A DNA stretch of 64,000 bases, taken from CAYWBU01 sp942491525. Lineage in GTDB: Bacteria > Desulfobacterota > Desulfomonilia > UBA1062. The stretch covers positions 186,001 to 250,000 of the forward strand of contig CALOBW010000030.1 in assembly GCA_942491525.1 (NCBI GenBank), read 5' to 3'. The position numbers were made by a program, and so were the translations under genes. The first letter of the stretch is position 1, and the number at the start of each line of letters is the position of its first letter. Shown here one piece after another: positions 9,176 through 18,235 of this stretch. The notes beneath the pieces were generated by a model that did no database searches, was not told where the DNA came from, and saw nothing but the letters and a program-made list of their open reading frames with translations.

Positions 9176-9204
9176 AAGGCCGGGCTGCAAACCCGGCCTT
9201 TTCT
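9176..9204 (+). terminator. rho-independent terminator of katG
   Basis: Perfect 9-bp stem AAGGCCGGG (9176-9184) and CCCGGCCTT (9192-9200) with a 7-base loop, followed by TTCTT, 17 bases after the katG stop. Confidence 0.85.
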
Positions 9205-9233
9205 TAGACACTCTTCAGGCCTATAATAGCGCC

Positions 9234-9701
9234 ATGACTCCGGCAATCAGCGTTGTAGAGAAAAATAAGATTACACATAAGATCCATGAGTATACCCATG
9301 ACCCGGCCAGCCAGTCATACGGTCTGGAAGCGGCCGAAAAACTGGGCCTGCCGCCCGCGCGGGTCTTCAAAACCCTGGTGGTCGAACTGGACGGACGTGA
9401 GCTGGCGGTGGCGGTGATCCCGGTTTCTGCCCAGCTGAGCATGAAACTGATGGCCAAAGCGCTGGGCGCCAAGAAGGCCGCCATGGCCGCCCCGGCTGCA
9501 GTGCAGCGCGCCACCGGCTATGTGCTGGGCGGGGTCAGCCCCCTGGGGCAGAAGAAACGCCTCAGAACCGTCATCGACACCGCGGCCGACAGCCAACCGA
9601 CCATCTTTGTCAGCGCCGGGCGCCGGGGACTTGAGATTGAACTCAATCCAGCCGACCTGCTAAAGCTGGTCAACGGAGAGTTCCGGCAGATCAGTCAGTA
9701 G
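9234..9701 (+). CDS. ybaK: Cys-tRNA(Pro)/Cys-tRNA deacylase, YbaK/EbsC family
   Basis: A 155-residue free-standing trans-editing domain that hydrolyses Cys mischarged on tRNA-Pro. The family features are VFKTLVVELDG (with the conserved Lys of FKTLV), KALGAKKAAMA, a GYVLGGVSPLGQKK loop and a FVSAGRRGLEIELNPADL C-terminus. Length matches the family. It follows the katG terminator and has its own short leader, so it is probably independently transcribed. The end overlaps the convergent solute-binding gene by 7 bases. Confidence 0.95.
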   Translation: MTPAISVVEKNKITHKIHEYTHDPASQSYGLEAAEKLGLPPARVFKTLVVELDGRELAVAVIPVSAQLSMKLMAKALGAKKAAMAAPAAVQRATGYVLGGVSPLGQKKRLRTVIDTAADSQPTIFVSAGRRGLEIELNPADLLKLVNGEFRQISQ

Positions 9702-10381
9702 CCCAGATCGTCCTTGACCGCGCGCAGGGCCGCAGCCAGCGGCATAATCAGGGCGCTGTGTTTTTTATGCAGATAGATATAGAAAGGTGCCTCAATCAAC
9801 GGCGGTCCATGCAGCATAAACTCCTCTTGCGCGACGTCTGATTTCTGAATCGCCACATCGGCATGCACCTTCATGGTGATCACCAGATCCCCATGCCCGG
9901 CCAGCAGCATCAGCATGGCAGCATCGGTGTTATTGGCCAAAACTATCTGGGCCGGGTCAAGCGCCGCCATGACCGCCAGTTCAACTATTTTAAAGCCCCG
10001 CGGAATAATTATGCGCTGGGTGGTGATATCATCAAACGAGCGGATAGGCGGTGAATTTTTCAGGCTGTAGGCAACAAAAGCACTGCGGCCAAGCTCCTCC
10101 GGCACCATGACAAGATTCGGATATGATTTCTCAAGGCCGGCCACCCGGGCCGCGTCACCATCGATACGGCCCTCATTGGCCAGCACCAGCGAACGCTCAG
10201 CCGGCAGCTGCTCAATGCTTACCGTGTAGCCGACCTGGGCAAAACTCCTCGTCAGCAGCTCCAGCAGCATTGGACTGTTGGACGATTCCGGCGCTATGGT
10301 GGAACCCAGGACGATTGCCTGTTCTGCCGCCGCCAACGGCAGGCTGACCAGCATTATCAAAACCAAGAGAAACTGTCGCAT
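9695..10381 (-). CDS. periplasmic solute-binding protein, SBP_bac_3-like
   Basis: A 228-residue protein with a clear signal peptide (MRQFLLVLIMLVSLPLAAA, cleavage before EQ) followed by a type-II periplasmic binding fold of the amino-acid-binding/SBP_bac_3 kind (GSTIAPESSNSPMLLELLTRSF, VGYTVSIEQLPAERSL). The reading frame is open further upstream to 10564, but the signal peptide fixes the start at 10381. No permease or ATPase lies beside it. This family also includes orphan proteins that feed sensors rather than transporters. The ligand is unknown. Confidence 0.8.
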   Translation of the reverse strand: MRQFLLVLIMLVSLPLAAAEQAIVLGSTIAPESSNSPMLLELLTRSFAQVGYTVSIEQLPAERSLVLANEGRIDGDAARVAGLEKSYPNLVMVPEELGRSAFVAYSLKNSPPIRSFDDITTQRIIIPRGFKIVELAVMAALDPAQIVLANNTDAAMLMLLAGHGDLVITMKVHADVAIQKSDVAQEEFMLHGPPLIEAPFYIYLHKKHSALIMPLAAALRAVKDDLGY

Positions 10382-10479
10382 AACTAAATAATAAGCGTCT
10401 GCAGCCCCATGCCAATCGCCAAAGCAAATGTAGCCACAACCAGAATCTCCCCAAAACTCCCGACTTGACTTCATCACCG

Positions 10480-10501
10480 TATTTGGCAAATATGCCAAAT
10501 A
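10480..10501. promoter_or_regulatory. palindromic operator upstream of acr3
   Basis: Perfect 9-bp inverted repeat TATTTGGCA / TGCCAAATA with a 4-base centre (AATA), ending 28 bases before the acr3 start. Position and form suit a dimeric repressor site; ArsR/SmtB-type repressors commonly control acr3 genes. No arsR gene is in the window, so the cognate regulator is inferred to be elsewhere. Confidence 0.65.
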
Positions 10502-10529
10502 TACAAACCGCTGCGACAAGGAGATCTCC

Positions 10530-11699
10530 ATGGAACATCTCAAGACACAGGAGAGCATGAACATCTTTGAGCGCTACCTGAGCGTCTGGGTGGGACTCTG
10601 CATCATAGTCGGAATTGCCCTGGGCCGCCTGGCGCCGAATCTGGCCAAGAGTCTGGATTCCATGGCCATCACGGTTGGCGGCGCACCGGTGGTCTCGATC
10701 CCGATTGCCATCTGTCTCTTCTTCATGATGTACCCCATCATGGTCAAGATTGACTTTGCCGAGGTCATCAAGGCCGGCAGGAGCATCAGGCCGGTCAGCC
10801 TGACCCTGATTATCAACTGGGCCATCAAGCCCTTCACCATGTACTTGATCGCCTATCTCTTCCTGGGCGTTCTATTCAAAGGCCTGATCGGACCCGAGGC
10901 CGTCGACCTGGTCAAGCTGCCCTTCGGCCTGGATCTGCCGCTGGGCGCCAAGTATGGCGCCGGCACGGTGGTGCTGGCTGACGGAATCCGCATGCTGGAG
11001 GTGCCGCTCTGGCGCAGCTATCTGGCCGGCTGCATTCTGCTGGGCATCGCGCCCTGCACGGCCATGGTGCTGATCTGGGGCTATCTGGCCAAGGGCAATG
11101 ACGGCCACACCCTGGTGATGGTGGCCATCAACTCGCTGGCCATGCTGCTGCTCTACGGCCTGCTGGGCGGCTTTCTGCTGGGTATCGGCAAACTGCCGGT
11201 GCCCTGGGAGGCCCTGCTGCTCTCCATCACCGTCTATGTAGCCCTGCCGCTGGTGGCCGGCTTCATCTCCAGGCGCTGGATCATCCGCCTCAAGGGCGAG
11301 GCCTGGTTCAAGGAGAAGTTCCTGCACCTGCTGACCCCCATCACCATCATCGCCCTGCTGATCACCCTGGTGCTGCTCTTCTCATTCAAGGGCGAGGTCA
11401 TCATAAACAATCCGCTGACCATCCTCTGGATCGCCATTCCGCTCTTGATCCAGACCGTGCTGATCTTCAGCCTGGGCTACCTGCTGGCGCGCCTGCTGAA
11501 ACTTGACTATCAGGATGCAGCCCCCACGGCCATGATCGGCGCCTCCAACCACTTTGAAGTGGCCATCGCCACGGCGGTCATGCTCTTCGGGCTCTCATCG
11601 GGCGCGGCCCTGGCCACCGTGGTCGGCGTGCTGATTGAGGTGCCGGTGATGCTGATGCTGGTCAAGTTCTGCCTCAAAACCCGCGAATGGTTCGCCTGA
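10530..11699 (+). CDS. acr3: arsenite efflux transporter, ACR3 family
   Basis: Ten-TM inner-membrane transporter exporting arsenite (sometimes antimonite) using the ion gradient. Family marks include MNIFERYLSVWVG at the start, FFMMYPIMVKIDF, the essential Cys in LLGIAPCTAMVLIW (C176), and a late NHFEVAIATAVMLFG helix. Two starts are plausible: ATG 10530 (AAGGAG leader) and ATG 10557 (GGAG leader), where the usual family N-terminus begins. The stretch of about 45 residues between TM3 and TM4 (residues 115-162) is longer than in common ACR3 proteins. A palindromic operator sits just upstream and a small Cys-containing protein follows, so this may be a two-gene arsenic operon. Confidence 0.95.
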   Translation: MEHLKTQESMNIFERYLSVWVGLCIIVGIALGRLAPNLAKSLDSMAITVGGAPVVSIPIAICLFFMMYPIMVKIDFAEVIKAGRSIRPVSLTLIINWAIKPFTMYLIAYLFLGVLFKGLIGPEAVDLVKLPFGLDLPLGAKYGAGTVVLADGIRMLEVPLWRSYLAGCILLGIAPCTAMVLIWGYLAKGNDGHTLVMVAINSLAMLLLYGLLGGFLLGIGKLPVPWEALLLSITVYVALPLVAGFISRRWIIRLKGEAWFKEKFLHLLTPITIIALLITLVLLFSFKGEVIINNPLTILWIAIPLLIQTVLIFSLGYLLARLLKLDYQDAAPTAMIGASNHFEVAIATAVMLFGLSSGAALATVVGVLIEVPVMLMLVKFCLKTREWFA

Positions 11700-11746
11700 T
11701 TTGCGCATGCTGATCCTATCATTATAATTTCAAGCTGGAGGTTAAA

Positions 11747-12256
11747 ATGGAGACCAACCAACTACCGCCCTATGACCTGAACAACTGCCCCAGCGGCTGC
11801 TGCCCCATCATCAACCCCGAGGACTGGGACGGCCAGGAGCTGCACTTCATGGAGAAACTCTTCATCAAGGCCGAGACCCGCAGCATCTTTCATATCCCGC
11901 TCAACATGGGCCGCGTCTTTCCCAAGGTCTGCGATGCCATGCAGACCGTCGGCGCCTTTCAGAACGACAACATCGCCGTGCTCTCATACGACCCCTCGCC
12001 CTGGCGCAGCGAGCACCTCTTCTCCTCAACGGCCGAGGTGCCGGGCTATGAGACGCTGCGCTTGAGCGGCGACTTCCTGACCAAGGTCTTTGAGGGACCC
12101 TACAAAAATGCTCCCAGGTGGGCGGAGGAGATGCAGCAGCTGGTCGAGCAGCGGGGCAGGCAAGTCAAGAAGACCTACTTCTTCTACACCACCTGCCCCA
12201 AATGCGCCAAAGCCTACGGCAAGAACTATGTGGTGGCCATCAGCCAGTTTGCATAG
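11747..12256 (+). CDS. conserved hypothetical protein with two Cys clusters, downstream of acr3
   Basis: A 169-residue soluble protein. It starts 47 bases after acr3 with a GGAGG leader, which suggests co-transcription. Near the N-terminus is NNCPSGCCPIINPEDW, and the C-terminal end has TTCPKCAKAYGKNYVV, a CxxC arrangement that could bind metal. I do not recognise a named family. Given its place behind an arsenite pump and its clustered thiols, a metal(loid)-related role is possible but unproven. Confidence 0.8.
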   Translation: METNQLPPYDLNNCPSGCCPIINPEDWDGQELHFMEKLFIKAETRSIFHIPLNMGRVFPKVCDAMQTVGAFQNDNIAVLSYDPSPWRSEHLFSSTAEVPGYETLRLSGDFLTKVFEGPYKNAPRWAEEMQQLVEQRGRQVKKTYFFYTTCPKCAKAYGKNYVVAISQFA

Positions 12257-12314
12257 CTGGCGCTTGCCAAAAAGCATAAAACCCCATAACAAGTATGTCT
12301 ACATGGAGGTCTTT

Positions 12315-13649
12315 ATGCAAAAAATAGTCAGAATTATTATCCTGTTCGCCCTGCTGCTGGCTCCAGTTGTGCCGGCCAGTGCCCAGACTGAAACCCTGGT
12401 GGTCAACGCCACCACCACCGGCATCGCCTCATCAGTCACGGCGGTCAAAGCTTCTGCCGAGATGAGCAGCGATATCGACCGCATCACCGACCAGGCCTCC
12501 CAGAAGCTGGGATCCTGGGTCAAGGCCGACCTTTTCTTCGGCATCAGCTACATCAAGCTGTTCATCTGTTTTGCGCTCTTTCTGCTGGTGATCATATTTG
12601 AACGCATCCTGAACACGCTCTTCAGCAAGAAGATCCATAAAATACTCAAGGAGACCGGCAGGTTTGAAATTCTGAGCGCCTCAATCGAGAGCCTCACCAA
12701 ACCGACGGCCCTCTTCATCATCACCTACGGCGGTTTCTGGGCCTTCTCACCCCTCTACCCTCACTTTGTGACCGCAGCCGGCACCAACCCGACCCAGCTG
12801 ATCATCAGCAAGGTGGTCGATCTGCTGGCCTACATCGCCCTTTTCTGGCTGATCTATAACCTGGTCACCATCTTCGACCGATATATGATGCGCAAAACCA
12901 AGCAGACCGCCACCGATCTGGATGACATGCTAGTGCCGCTGATCTCCAAGGCCCTGCGCATCTTCATCGTGCTGATGGGCGCGGCGGTTATCCTGCACAG
13001 CATGACCGGCCTGGACTTGGGCCCCATGCTGGCATCCCTGGGAATCGGTGGTGTGGCCATCGCCTTTGCCGCCAAGGACTCGCTGGCCAACCTGCTGGGA
13101 TCCCTGACGATCCTCTTTGACAAGCCCTTCTCGGTGGGCGAGCGCATCTCTATCGAGGGTTATGACGGCACAGTCGAAGAGGTCGGCTTCCGCAGCACGC
13201 GCCTCAGAACTCTGACCGGCCATCAGGTCTCAATTCCCAACGAGAAGGTGGTCAACACCTCGCTGGAAAATATCGGCCGCCGGCCCCACCTGCGCTGGTC
13301 AACCACCTTGAGCCTGACCTATGACACCCCGGTCGCCAAGGTTGAAAAAGCCGTCGAGATCGTACGCGAAATACTGGAAAACCATGAGGGCATGCATGAA
13401 GATTTTCCGCCACGGGTCTACTTCAGCGGTTTCGGCGACTGGAGCCTCAACATCATGGTACTGGCCTGGTACCATCCGGCCCAGTACTGGGACTATATGA
13501 ACTGGCTGCAGCACACCTGCCTTAAGATCATGCAGGCCTTCGAGGCCGAAGGCATCGAGTTCGCCTTCCCGACCAGCACAACCTACCTGGCCAATGATGA
13601 CAGGCGCCAGCTCAAGCTTGGGATACCTGAAGGATTGACTGACAGATAA
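12315..13649 (+). CDS. mechanosensitive channel of the MscS family
   Basis: A 444-residue MscS-type channel that releases solutes on hypo-osmotic shock. A signal peptide (ends PVVPASA) is followed by a periplasmic segment and several TMs (about 75-100, 125-150, 170-190, 215-240). The pore-lining TM3 region is GIGGVAIAFAAKDSLANLLG, followed by the beta domain GERISIEGYDGTVEEVGFRSTRLRT and the alpha/beta C-terminal part. The start at 12315 is set by GGAGG at 12305; the frame is open upstream but lacks coding character. It fits the window's osmoadaptation genes. Confidence 0.95.
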   Translation: MQKIVRIIILFALLLAPVVPASAQTETLVVNATTTGIASSVTAVKASAEMSSDIDRITDQASQKLGSWVKADLFFGISYIKLFICFALFLLVIIFERILNTLFSKKIHKILKETGRFEILSASIESLTKPTALFIITYGGFWAFSPLYPHFVTAAGTNPTQLIISKVVDLLAYIALFWLIYNLVTIFDRYMMRKTKQTATDLDDMLVPLISKALRIFIVLMGAAVILHSMTGLDLGPMLASLGIGGVAIAFAAKDSLANLLGSLTILFDKPFSVGERISIEGYDGTVEEVGFRSTRLRTLTGHQVSIPNEKVVNTSLENIGRRPHLRWSTTLSLTYDTPVAKVEKAVEIVREILENHEGMHEDFPPRVYFSGFGDWSLNIMVLAWYHPAQYWDYMNWLQHTCLKIMQAFEAEGIEFAFPTSTTYLANDDRRQLKLGIPEGLTDR

Positions 13650-13656
13650 GATCTAA

Positions 13657-13677
13657 GCCGGCAGAGACCCTGCCGGC
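13657..13677. terminator. hairpin between convergent mscS and PilZ genes
   Basis: GCCGGCAG (13657-13664) pairs with CTGCCGGC (13670-13677) in the 35-base gap between convergent stops. There is no good T-run on the plus strand and a partial one on the minus strand, so it may serve both directions weakly. Confidence 0.6.
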
Positions 13678-13684
13678 CCGACTC

Positions 13685-14017
13685 CTAACACTGACAGTAC
13701 TTGCGCCAAACCTCATCATTGGTGGTCGAGCTGATGCGAACGCCCAGCATCATGTTCTTGCGCTCAACCCTGGTGACTGTGCCATGCGCTTCCAGATCCA
13801 ACCCCTCAAAGGTGATGGTGATCGGCTGGTGCAGCATCTTGCGGGCCTCCATCAGACCCATCTCGCCCAGCTCATCAACCTCTCTGAGCTTCATGCCTGA
13901 CCAGCTGACATTGTCAATGCTGGAGTTGTGGGTATCCCCCTGAAACACCTTATAATTGACTTTGCCGCCCATCAGGTGACGGGGATAATGCCTGCGATCT
14001 TCATGACTTAATCTCAT
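13685..14017 (-). CDS. PilZ-domain protein
   Basis: A 110-residue single PilZ domain, the usual c-di-GMP receptor. The N-terminal RRHYPRHLMG corresponds to the RxxxR switch, and NVSWSGMKL to the (D/N)xSxxG motif about 25 residues later. Start 14017 has GGAGG seven bases before it; the frame also runs to 14050. It is a stand-alone receptor and its output partner is unknown. Confidence 0.85.
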   Translation of the reverse strand: MRLSHEDRRHYPRHLMGGKVNYKVFQGDTHNSSIDNVSWSGMKLREVDELGEMGLMEARKMLHQPITITFEGLDLEAHGTVTRVERKNMMLGVRISSTTNDEVWRKYCQC

Positions 14018-14190
14018 GACAGCACCTCCACTCTTTTCTGACAGATGCAATTTCCGGCGCCCATAAATTTAAGATTCCAATGCGCCCTTATTGTATAATG
14101 CTGCCACTTATTGAGATGAGATAATTGCGGCGGTGGGTTCAATGATTATTCATTTGCATTTGAGAGTTTTTGCGCTAGATTCGCCCCAGC

Positions 14191-15159
14191 ATGAAGAAAA
14201 TTACACCCTACATTCCGGGCCTGGCCGTCTGCGGACTGATCGGCCTAAGCGCCATCCTGCTGGCGGGCTACATCCCCTACCTGGGCAGCGTCACAATTGC
14301 CCTGATTATCGGCATGTTACTGGGCGGCCCGGTCCGCAAGCATAATTTTTTCAAACCCGGTATCAACTTCAGCGACAAACGGCTGCTGCCCTTCACCATT
14401 GCGCTGCTGGGTGTCGAGCTGCAGCCCAAAGTTCTGTTCGACCTGGGCCTGCCGGCCATCGGCCTGATTGTCGGCCTGATGGGCATAACGATTCTCAGCG
14501 GCCTGCTGCTGGGACAGCTCCTGGGTTTGAACCGCAAACTGAGCCTGCTGCTGGGCTGCGGCAACGCGGTCTGCGGCTCCAGCGCCATCGCCAGCGTCAG
14601 CAAAACCATTGATGCCTCTGAACAGGACGCGGGCCTCTCCATTGCCGCGGTCAACTTCATGGGAACCCTGGGAATCTTCATCCTGCCCCTGCTGGCATTG
14701 AGCCTGGGCCTGGACGATACGCGCAGCGGCGGCCTGATCGGCGGCATCCTGCAGGCCGTCGGCCAGGTCGTTGCAGCCGGCTACTCTATCAATCCCGAAG
14801 TTGGCCAGCTGGCCGTCCTGATAAAGATGGGACGAGTACTGATGCTGGGGCCCATCATCATTATCCTGAGCCTGTTTTACCGCCGCAGCGATCAGCAGGG
14901 CCAGAGTACCTTACCGGTGCCGCTCTTCATCGTGGGCTTTTTCGCCCTTGCCCTGCTGGTCGGACTCTTTCCCGCCCAGCTAACTGCCAGCATCAAGGCC
15001 TGCGCCAAGGTCCTGCTCACAATTGCCATGGCCGGCATCGGCCTCAAGATCGACCTCTTGGCCCTCCGAGAACAGGGACCCAAGATCATGATTGCAGAAA
15101 GTTCAATTATGCTGATCCAGATCGGCAGCGGTATCGCCCTGGTGATGCTGCTCTTCTAG
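14191..15159 (+). CDS. YeiH/UPF0324-type (PSE family) membrane transporter
   Basis: A 322-residue, about ten-TM protein of the putative sulfate exporter (Cons_hypoth698/YeiH) family. Marks are IALIIGMLLGG, FSDKRLLPFTIALLGVEL, GCGNAVCGSSAIASVSKTI, and a C-terminal AMAGIGLKIDLLALREQGPK. The family's substrate is not firmly known; sulfate or sulfonate-derived anions have been proposed. No LysR regulator, which often neighbours yeiH, is adjacent. Confidence 0.93.
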   Translation: MKKITPYIPGLAVCGLIGLSAILLAGYIPYLGSVTIALIIGMLLGGPVRKHNFFKPGINFSDKRLLPFTIALLGVELQPKVLFDLGLPAIGLIVGLMGITILSGLLLGQLLGLNRKLSLLLGCGNAVCGSSAIASVSKTIDASEQDAGLSIAAVNFMGTLGIFILPLLALSLGLDDTRSGGLIGGILQAVGQVVAAGYSINPEVGQLAVLIKMGRVLMLGPIIIILSLFYRRSDQQGQSTLPVPLFIVGFFALALLVGLFPAQLTASIKACAKVLLTIAMAGIGLKIDLLALREQGPKIMIAESSIMLIQIGSGIALVMLLF

Positions 15160-15215
15160 GACTTTCAGATTAACAAAGCTGCATAAGCTAAAACATTGAA
15201 TATGGAGGAATCTTT

Positions 15216-15617
15216 ATGCTCAGAATTAAATACACCCTCTGGGGTGCCGGCATCTTCAACCTGGCAGGCGTGCTTATCTTTTCGCTCTGCTTCACCAACC
15301 CCCACCTGAACGATTACTATCCGCTGGTATTTTCCAACTTCGGCCTGATCGCAATCATGCTCTGGGGCCTGGCCTATATCTCAGTTGCCGGGAGCTACAT
15401 GCACGTCAGAGAGCTTATGTTTGTCTTTGCCGTCGAAAAATTGGTCTATGTCATATCCTGGGTCGGCTTCCTGATGACCTCCGGCCACCTGCTGCCTGAA
15501 ATATTCGAAAAATCAATAATGAGCGGCCTCTTCCTGAGCGCCTACGGCCTGGGAGACTTCATTTTCGGCTGCTTCTTCAGCTGGGTCGGCATCAGGGGCT
15601 ACCGGATCACCAGCTAA
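15216..15617 (+). CDS. small four-TM membrane protein, unknown
   Basis: A 133-residue protein with about four hydrophobic helices (roughly residues 8-30, 42-64, 72-90, 100-125). GGAGG precedes the ATG at good distance. It follows the YeiH-type gene by 56 bases on the same strand and may be co-transcribed. I do not recognise the family. Confidence 0.75.
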   Translation: MLRIKYTLWGAGIFNLAGVLIFSLCFTNPHLNDYYPLVFSNFGLIAIMLWGLAYISVAGSYMHVRELMFVFAVEKLVYVISWVGFLMTSGHLLPEIFEKSIMSGLFLSAYGLGDFIFGCFFSWVGIRGYRITS

Positions 15618-15618
15618 C

Positions 15619-16485
15619 CTAACTACTGACATCGATGTGACGTTTGAACAACTCCTGAAACTCCTCCAGGTCCTTCAAATTTGTCAGATTGTGGTCTTCA
15701 TAGGCCTCATTGACATAAAATTCGGACAGCGAGAAGGCCCGTTCAAGATCGCTGAGCGCATTTTCCAGATAGCCCAGTTTGGCACAGGCACAGGCCCGCT
15801 GATAAAAGGCATTGGCATTTTCCTGATCAATGGCAAGCGCCCGGTTGCAAAGACGCATGGCCCATTCCGGTTCATTCAGCTCCAGGACCGAGTCGGCCTT
15901 ATAACTTAAGGCCTCAACATCATCCGGGCGGATGCTCAAGATCTGATCGAAAGCTTCAATCTTGCCCTGGGGAGTCGACTCGATGCCGGCTTTCATCCAG
16001 AGAGACTGAATTGTATTTGTCAACACGATTTCCTGCTGGTTATCCATAATCGCCTGTGATTTATTGCGAATTTCCTCTTCCATCACCGACAGACGTTTTT
16101 CATAGGTTTCGATGACATCCGCAACCTCACTCTCAACCGTCTCTCTGATCTTATCTTTGATTTCACGCAGCGAATTCCAGCCCAGCAGCACCAAAATCGA
16201 GGCTGCCGCCGCAATAATATAGAAAATATTATTCACCGTACTGGTGGCATAATTAATGGCCTTGTCGGCTACCAGCAGCTCCTTGTCGGCGATCTTCTCC
16301 GTCATCTCCGCCCTGAGATTCAGCATCTCACTGCGCAACTGCTTAACCTCATCAAGAATATATCGCTCGACAAACGGATTATAGAGTGGCTTTTCCAGGC
16401 CTTCAATGGGGTCGGCTGATTCAGCGGCCAGCGGTAATGCCGTCGCGCAACAGAACCAAAACATCAAAAAAAATTTTTTTACCAT
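15619..16485 (-). CDS. membrane-anchored TPR-repeat protein
   Basis: A 288-residue protein with an N-terminal signal sequence, a charged helical segment, a TM helix (FYIIAAAASILVLLGWN, about 88-104) and a coiled coil (about 105-150). Three TPR-like repeats close it (about 175-275; e.g. AFDQILSIRPDDVEALSYKA and MRLCNRALAIDQENANAFYQ). It is likely a scaffold at the inner membrane. One base separates its stop from that of the convergent upstream gene. Confidence 0.85.
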   Translation of the reverse strand: MVKKFFLMFWFCCATALPLAAESADPIEGLEKPLYNPFVERYILDEVKQLRSEMLNLRAEMTEKIADKELLVADKAINYATSTVNNIFYIIAAAASILVLLGWNSLREIKDKIRETVESEVADVIETYEKRLSVMEEEIRNKSQAIMDNQQEIVLTNTIQSLWMKAGIESTPQGKIEAFDQILSIRPDDVEALSYKADSVLELNEPEWAMRLCNRALAIDQENANAFYQRACACAKLGYLENALSDLERAFSLSEFYVNEAYEDHNLTNLKDLEEFQELFKRHIDVSS

Positions 16486-16761
16486 CGTTAACTCCCTTTA
16501 TACGAGTCACCAAAAACGACTCTGCCCTCTTTATAATTTTCAATTTCAATCATAAAAATGGCAGCAGCAATCAAGCTTACGCGTTAAGATAAGATTATCG
16601 GGATCATATCCGCTAATCTATGTATTGATAACTAAACAAGATTAATTTGACTTGATGAGTTTTTTTAACTATACCCTCTTACAAATTTTAAATCCAGGGG
16701 AGACTCAATCTTTTTTTTACCTGGTGGGGTGGGCTGCTCGCAAATCACAAGCCCATCATCA

Positions 16762-17253
16762 TCACTCACCTCCGGAATTCATAAAACCAAATGAGCCGGG
16801 TCCTGCACCCAATGCTTTTTCCAAAATCTCCTGCAGCACGCTACGCCGCTCGGAGATTTCCTGCTCGTTAAAATTGAAGAGACCGCCGTCCAGCAGAAAA
16901 TGGGCACCGGTCAAGAGTAGCTGCATGGTTTCCAACGGTCGTTTGGCATTGAAAACTTTCTCCCGATTACCCTGCTCGACAATGCTGGCCAATATCGGTG
17001 AAAGCTTTTGGATGGTCTGAATGTTGGTAATCTCATGCAGCTCCCGGTTAGCCGGCAGATGCAGGTGCTCCACGACATCCTGGGTATCATCCAGGCCCAT
17101 ATGACTGTCTGAGAGCAGCGCCTCCATCTTTGCCATGGCACTCAGGCAGGGGTCAGCCGCAATATCCTGTACCATCTGCACCATCCGATCTAGATGGTGA
17201 TCAACCACCGCCCGCAGAACCTCATCTTTGGATCTGTAGTGATAGTAGAAGGT
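16762..17253 (-). pseudogene. TetR-family regulator lacking its DNA-binding N-terminus
   Basis: The minus-strand frame encodes the end of a TetR helix-turn-helix (TFYYHYRSKDEVL, near 17253-17215) followed by a normal-length all-helical ligand domain ending at 16762. Upstream of 17253 the homology vanishes within one codon and an in-frame stop follows about 25 bases later. The first 40 or so residues, which hold most of the HTH, are missing. Any product from a later ATG would lack DNA binding. Confidence 0.75.
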
Positions 17254-17372
17254 TAAGACAAGCAGTCGGCAGCTCTATCCGTAGTTTTATCAGCCGCGTG
17301 GTTGATCTTACGGTTATTATTCTTGGGATGTGGCCGGGGGGGAAAAAAATTTGAAGGTGGTTAAGCTAATTT

Positions 17373-18227
17373 CTACTGCAGCCAGGCGTTAACCTTGGCT
17401 TCATTCTCTTTGATCCAGCGCCGCGCGGTCTCGGCAGGCTTGGCGCCGTCTTCCTGATTCCAGACCATGACGGTCTGCATGTCGGCCGGGCTCCACTCAA
17501 ACTTATCGAGGAGGTTGTAGGCTTCAGGCATATCCTCCTTGAGGCCCTTGCGCACGATGGTGTTGACGAACTCGGCTTCGCCGTAGATCAGTTTGGAATC
17601 CTCAAGATATTTGAGATCCCAGCGGGCAAACATCCAGTGGGGGGTCCAGCCGGTAATTACGATCCACTCCTTGTTCTTAACGGCGTCCGCCAGGGCGGCG
17701 GTCATGGTGGCACCGGAGCCCTCCATGAGTTCCAGCTTGTCCAGGCCGTATTCGGCCAGAACCTTCTCGGTCTTGCTCATCAGGCCGGCGCCGGGGTCGA
17801 TGCCGATGATCTTGCCCTTGAACTTGTCGGCGGATGCATTGAGCTCCTCGATGGAGTTGATCTCAACATAGGCCGGCACAACCAGGCCGATCTTGGTGCC
17901 GGTCAGGTTCGGCCCCAGATCCACAACCTTATCCTTGACACTGTCCAGGTAGTGGCCGTGGGTGGTCGGCAGCCAGGCGGCCACCAGTCCGTCAACATCA
18001 CCGGTACCGACCGCCTGCCACATGGCGGCGGCGCTGACCGGCGTCAGTTCAACCTCATAGCCCAGCTTATCTTCAAGCACGGCAGCCACAACATTGGTGC
18101 TGGCAATTTCAGAGGCCCACTCCACATAGGTCAGCTCTATTTTCTTGACCTGGGCCGCATCCTTCTCGGCGCAACCCGCAATACCAAGCAGCATAACTGC
18201 CATGATGATTCCAAAAATTCTTTTCAT
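17373..18227 (-). CDS. opuAC: glycine betaine/proline-type ABC transporter, substrate-binding lipoprotein
   Basis: A 284-residue OpuAC-type binding protein. The signal peptide ends in a lipobox (LLGIAGC, Cys about 19), so it is membrane-anchored in the periplasm. The mature part has ELTYVEWASEIASTNVVAAV and the aromatic-rich WIVITGWTPHWMFARWDLKYL, the segment that in this family builds the Trp cage for quaternary ammonium groups. GGAGGAG precedes ATG 18227. It is the last gene of an ATPase-permease-binding protein operon. Substrate: betaine-like compatible solute (inferred). Confidence 0.92.
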   Translation of the reverse strand: MKRIFGIIMAVMLLGIAGCAEKDAAQVKKIELTYVEWASEIASTNVVAAVLEDKLGYEVELTPVSAAAMWQAVGTGDVDGLVAAWLPTTHGHYLDSVKDKVVDLGPNLTGTKIGLVVPAYVEINSIEELNASADKFKGKIIGIDPGAGLMSKTEKVLAEYGLDKLELMEGSGATMTAALADAVKNKEWIVITGWTPHWMFARWDLKYLEDSKLIYGEAEFVNTIVRKGLKEDMPEAYNLLDKFEWSPADMQTVMVWNQEDGAKPAETARRWIKENEAKVNAWLQ

Positions 18228-18235
18228 AACTCCTC

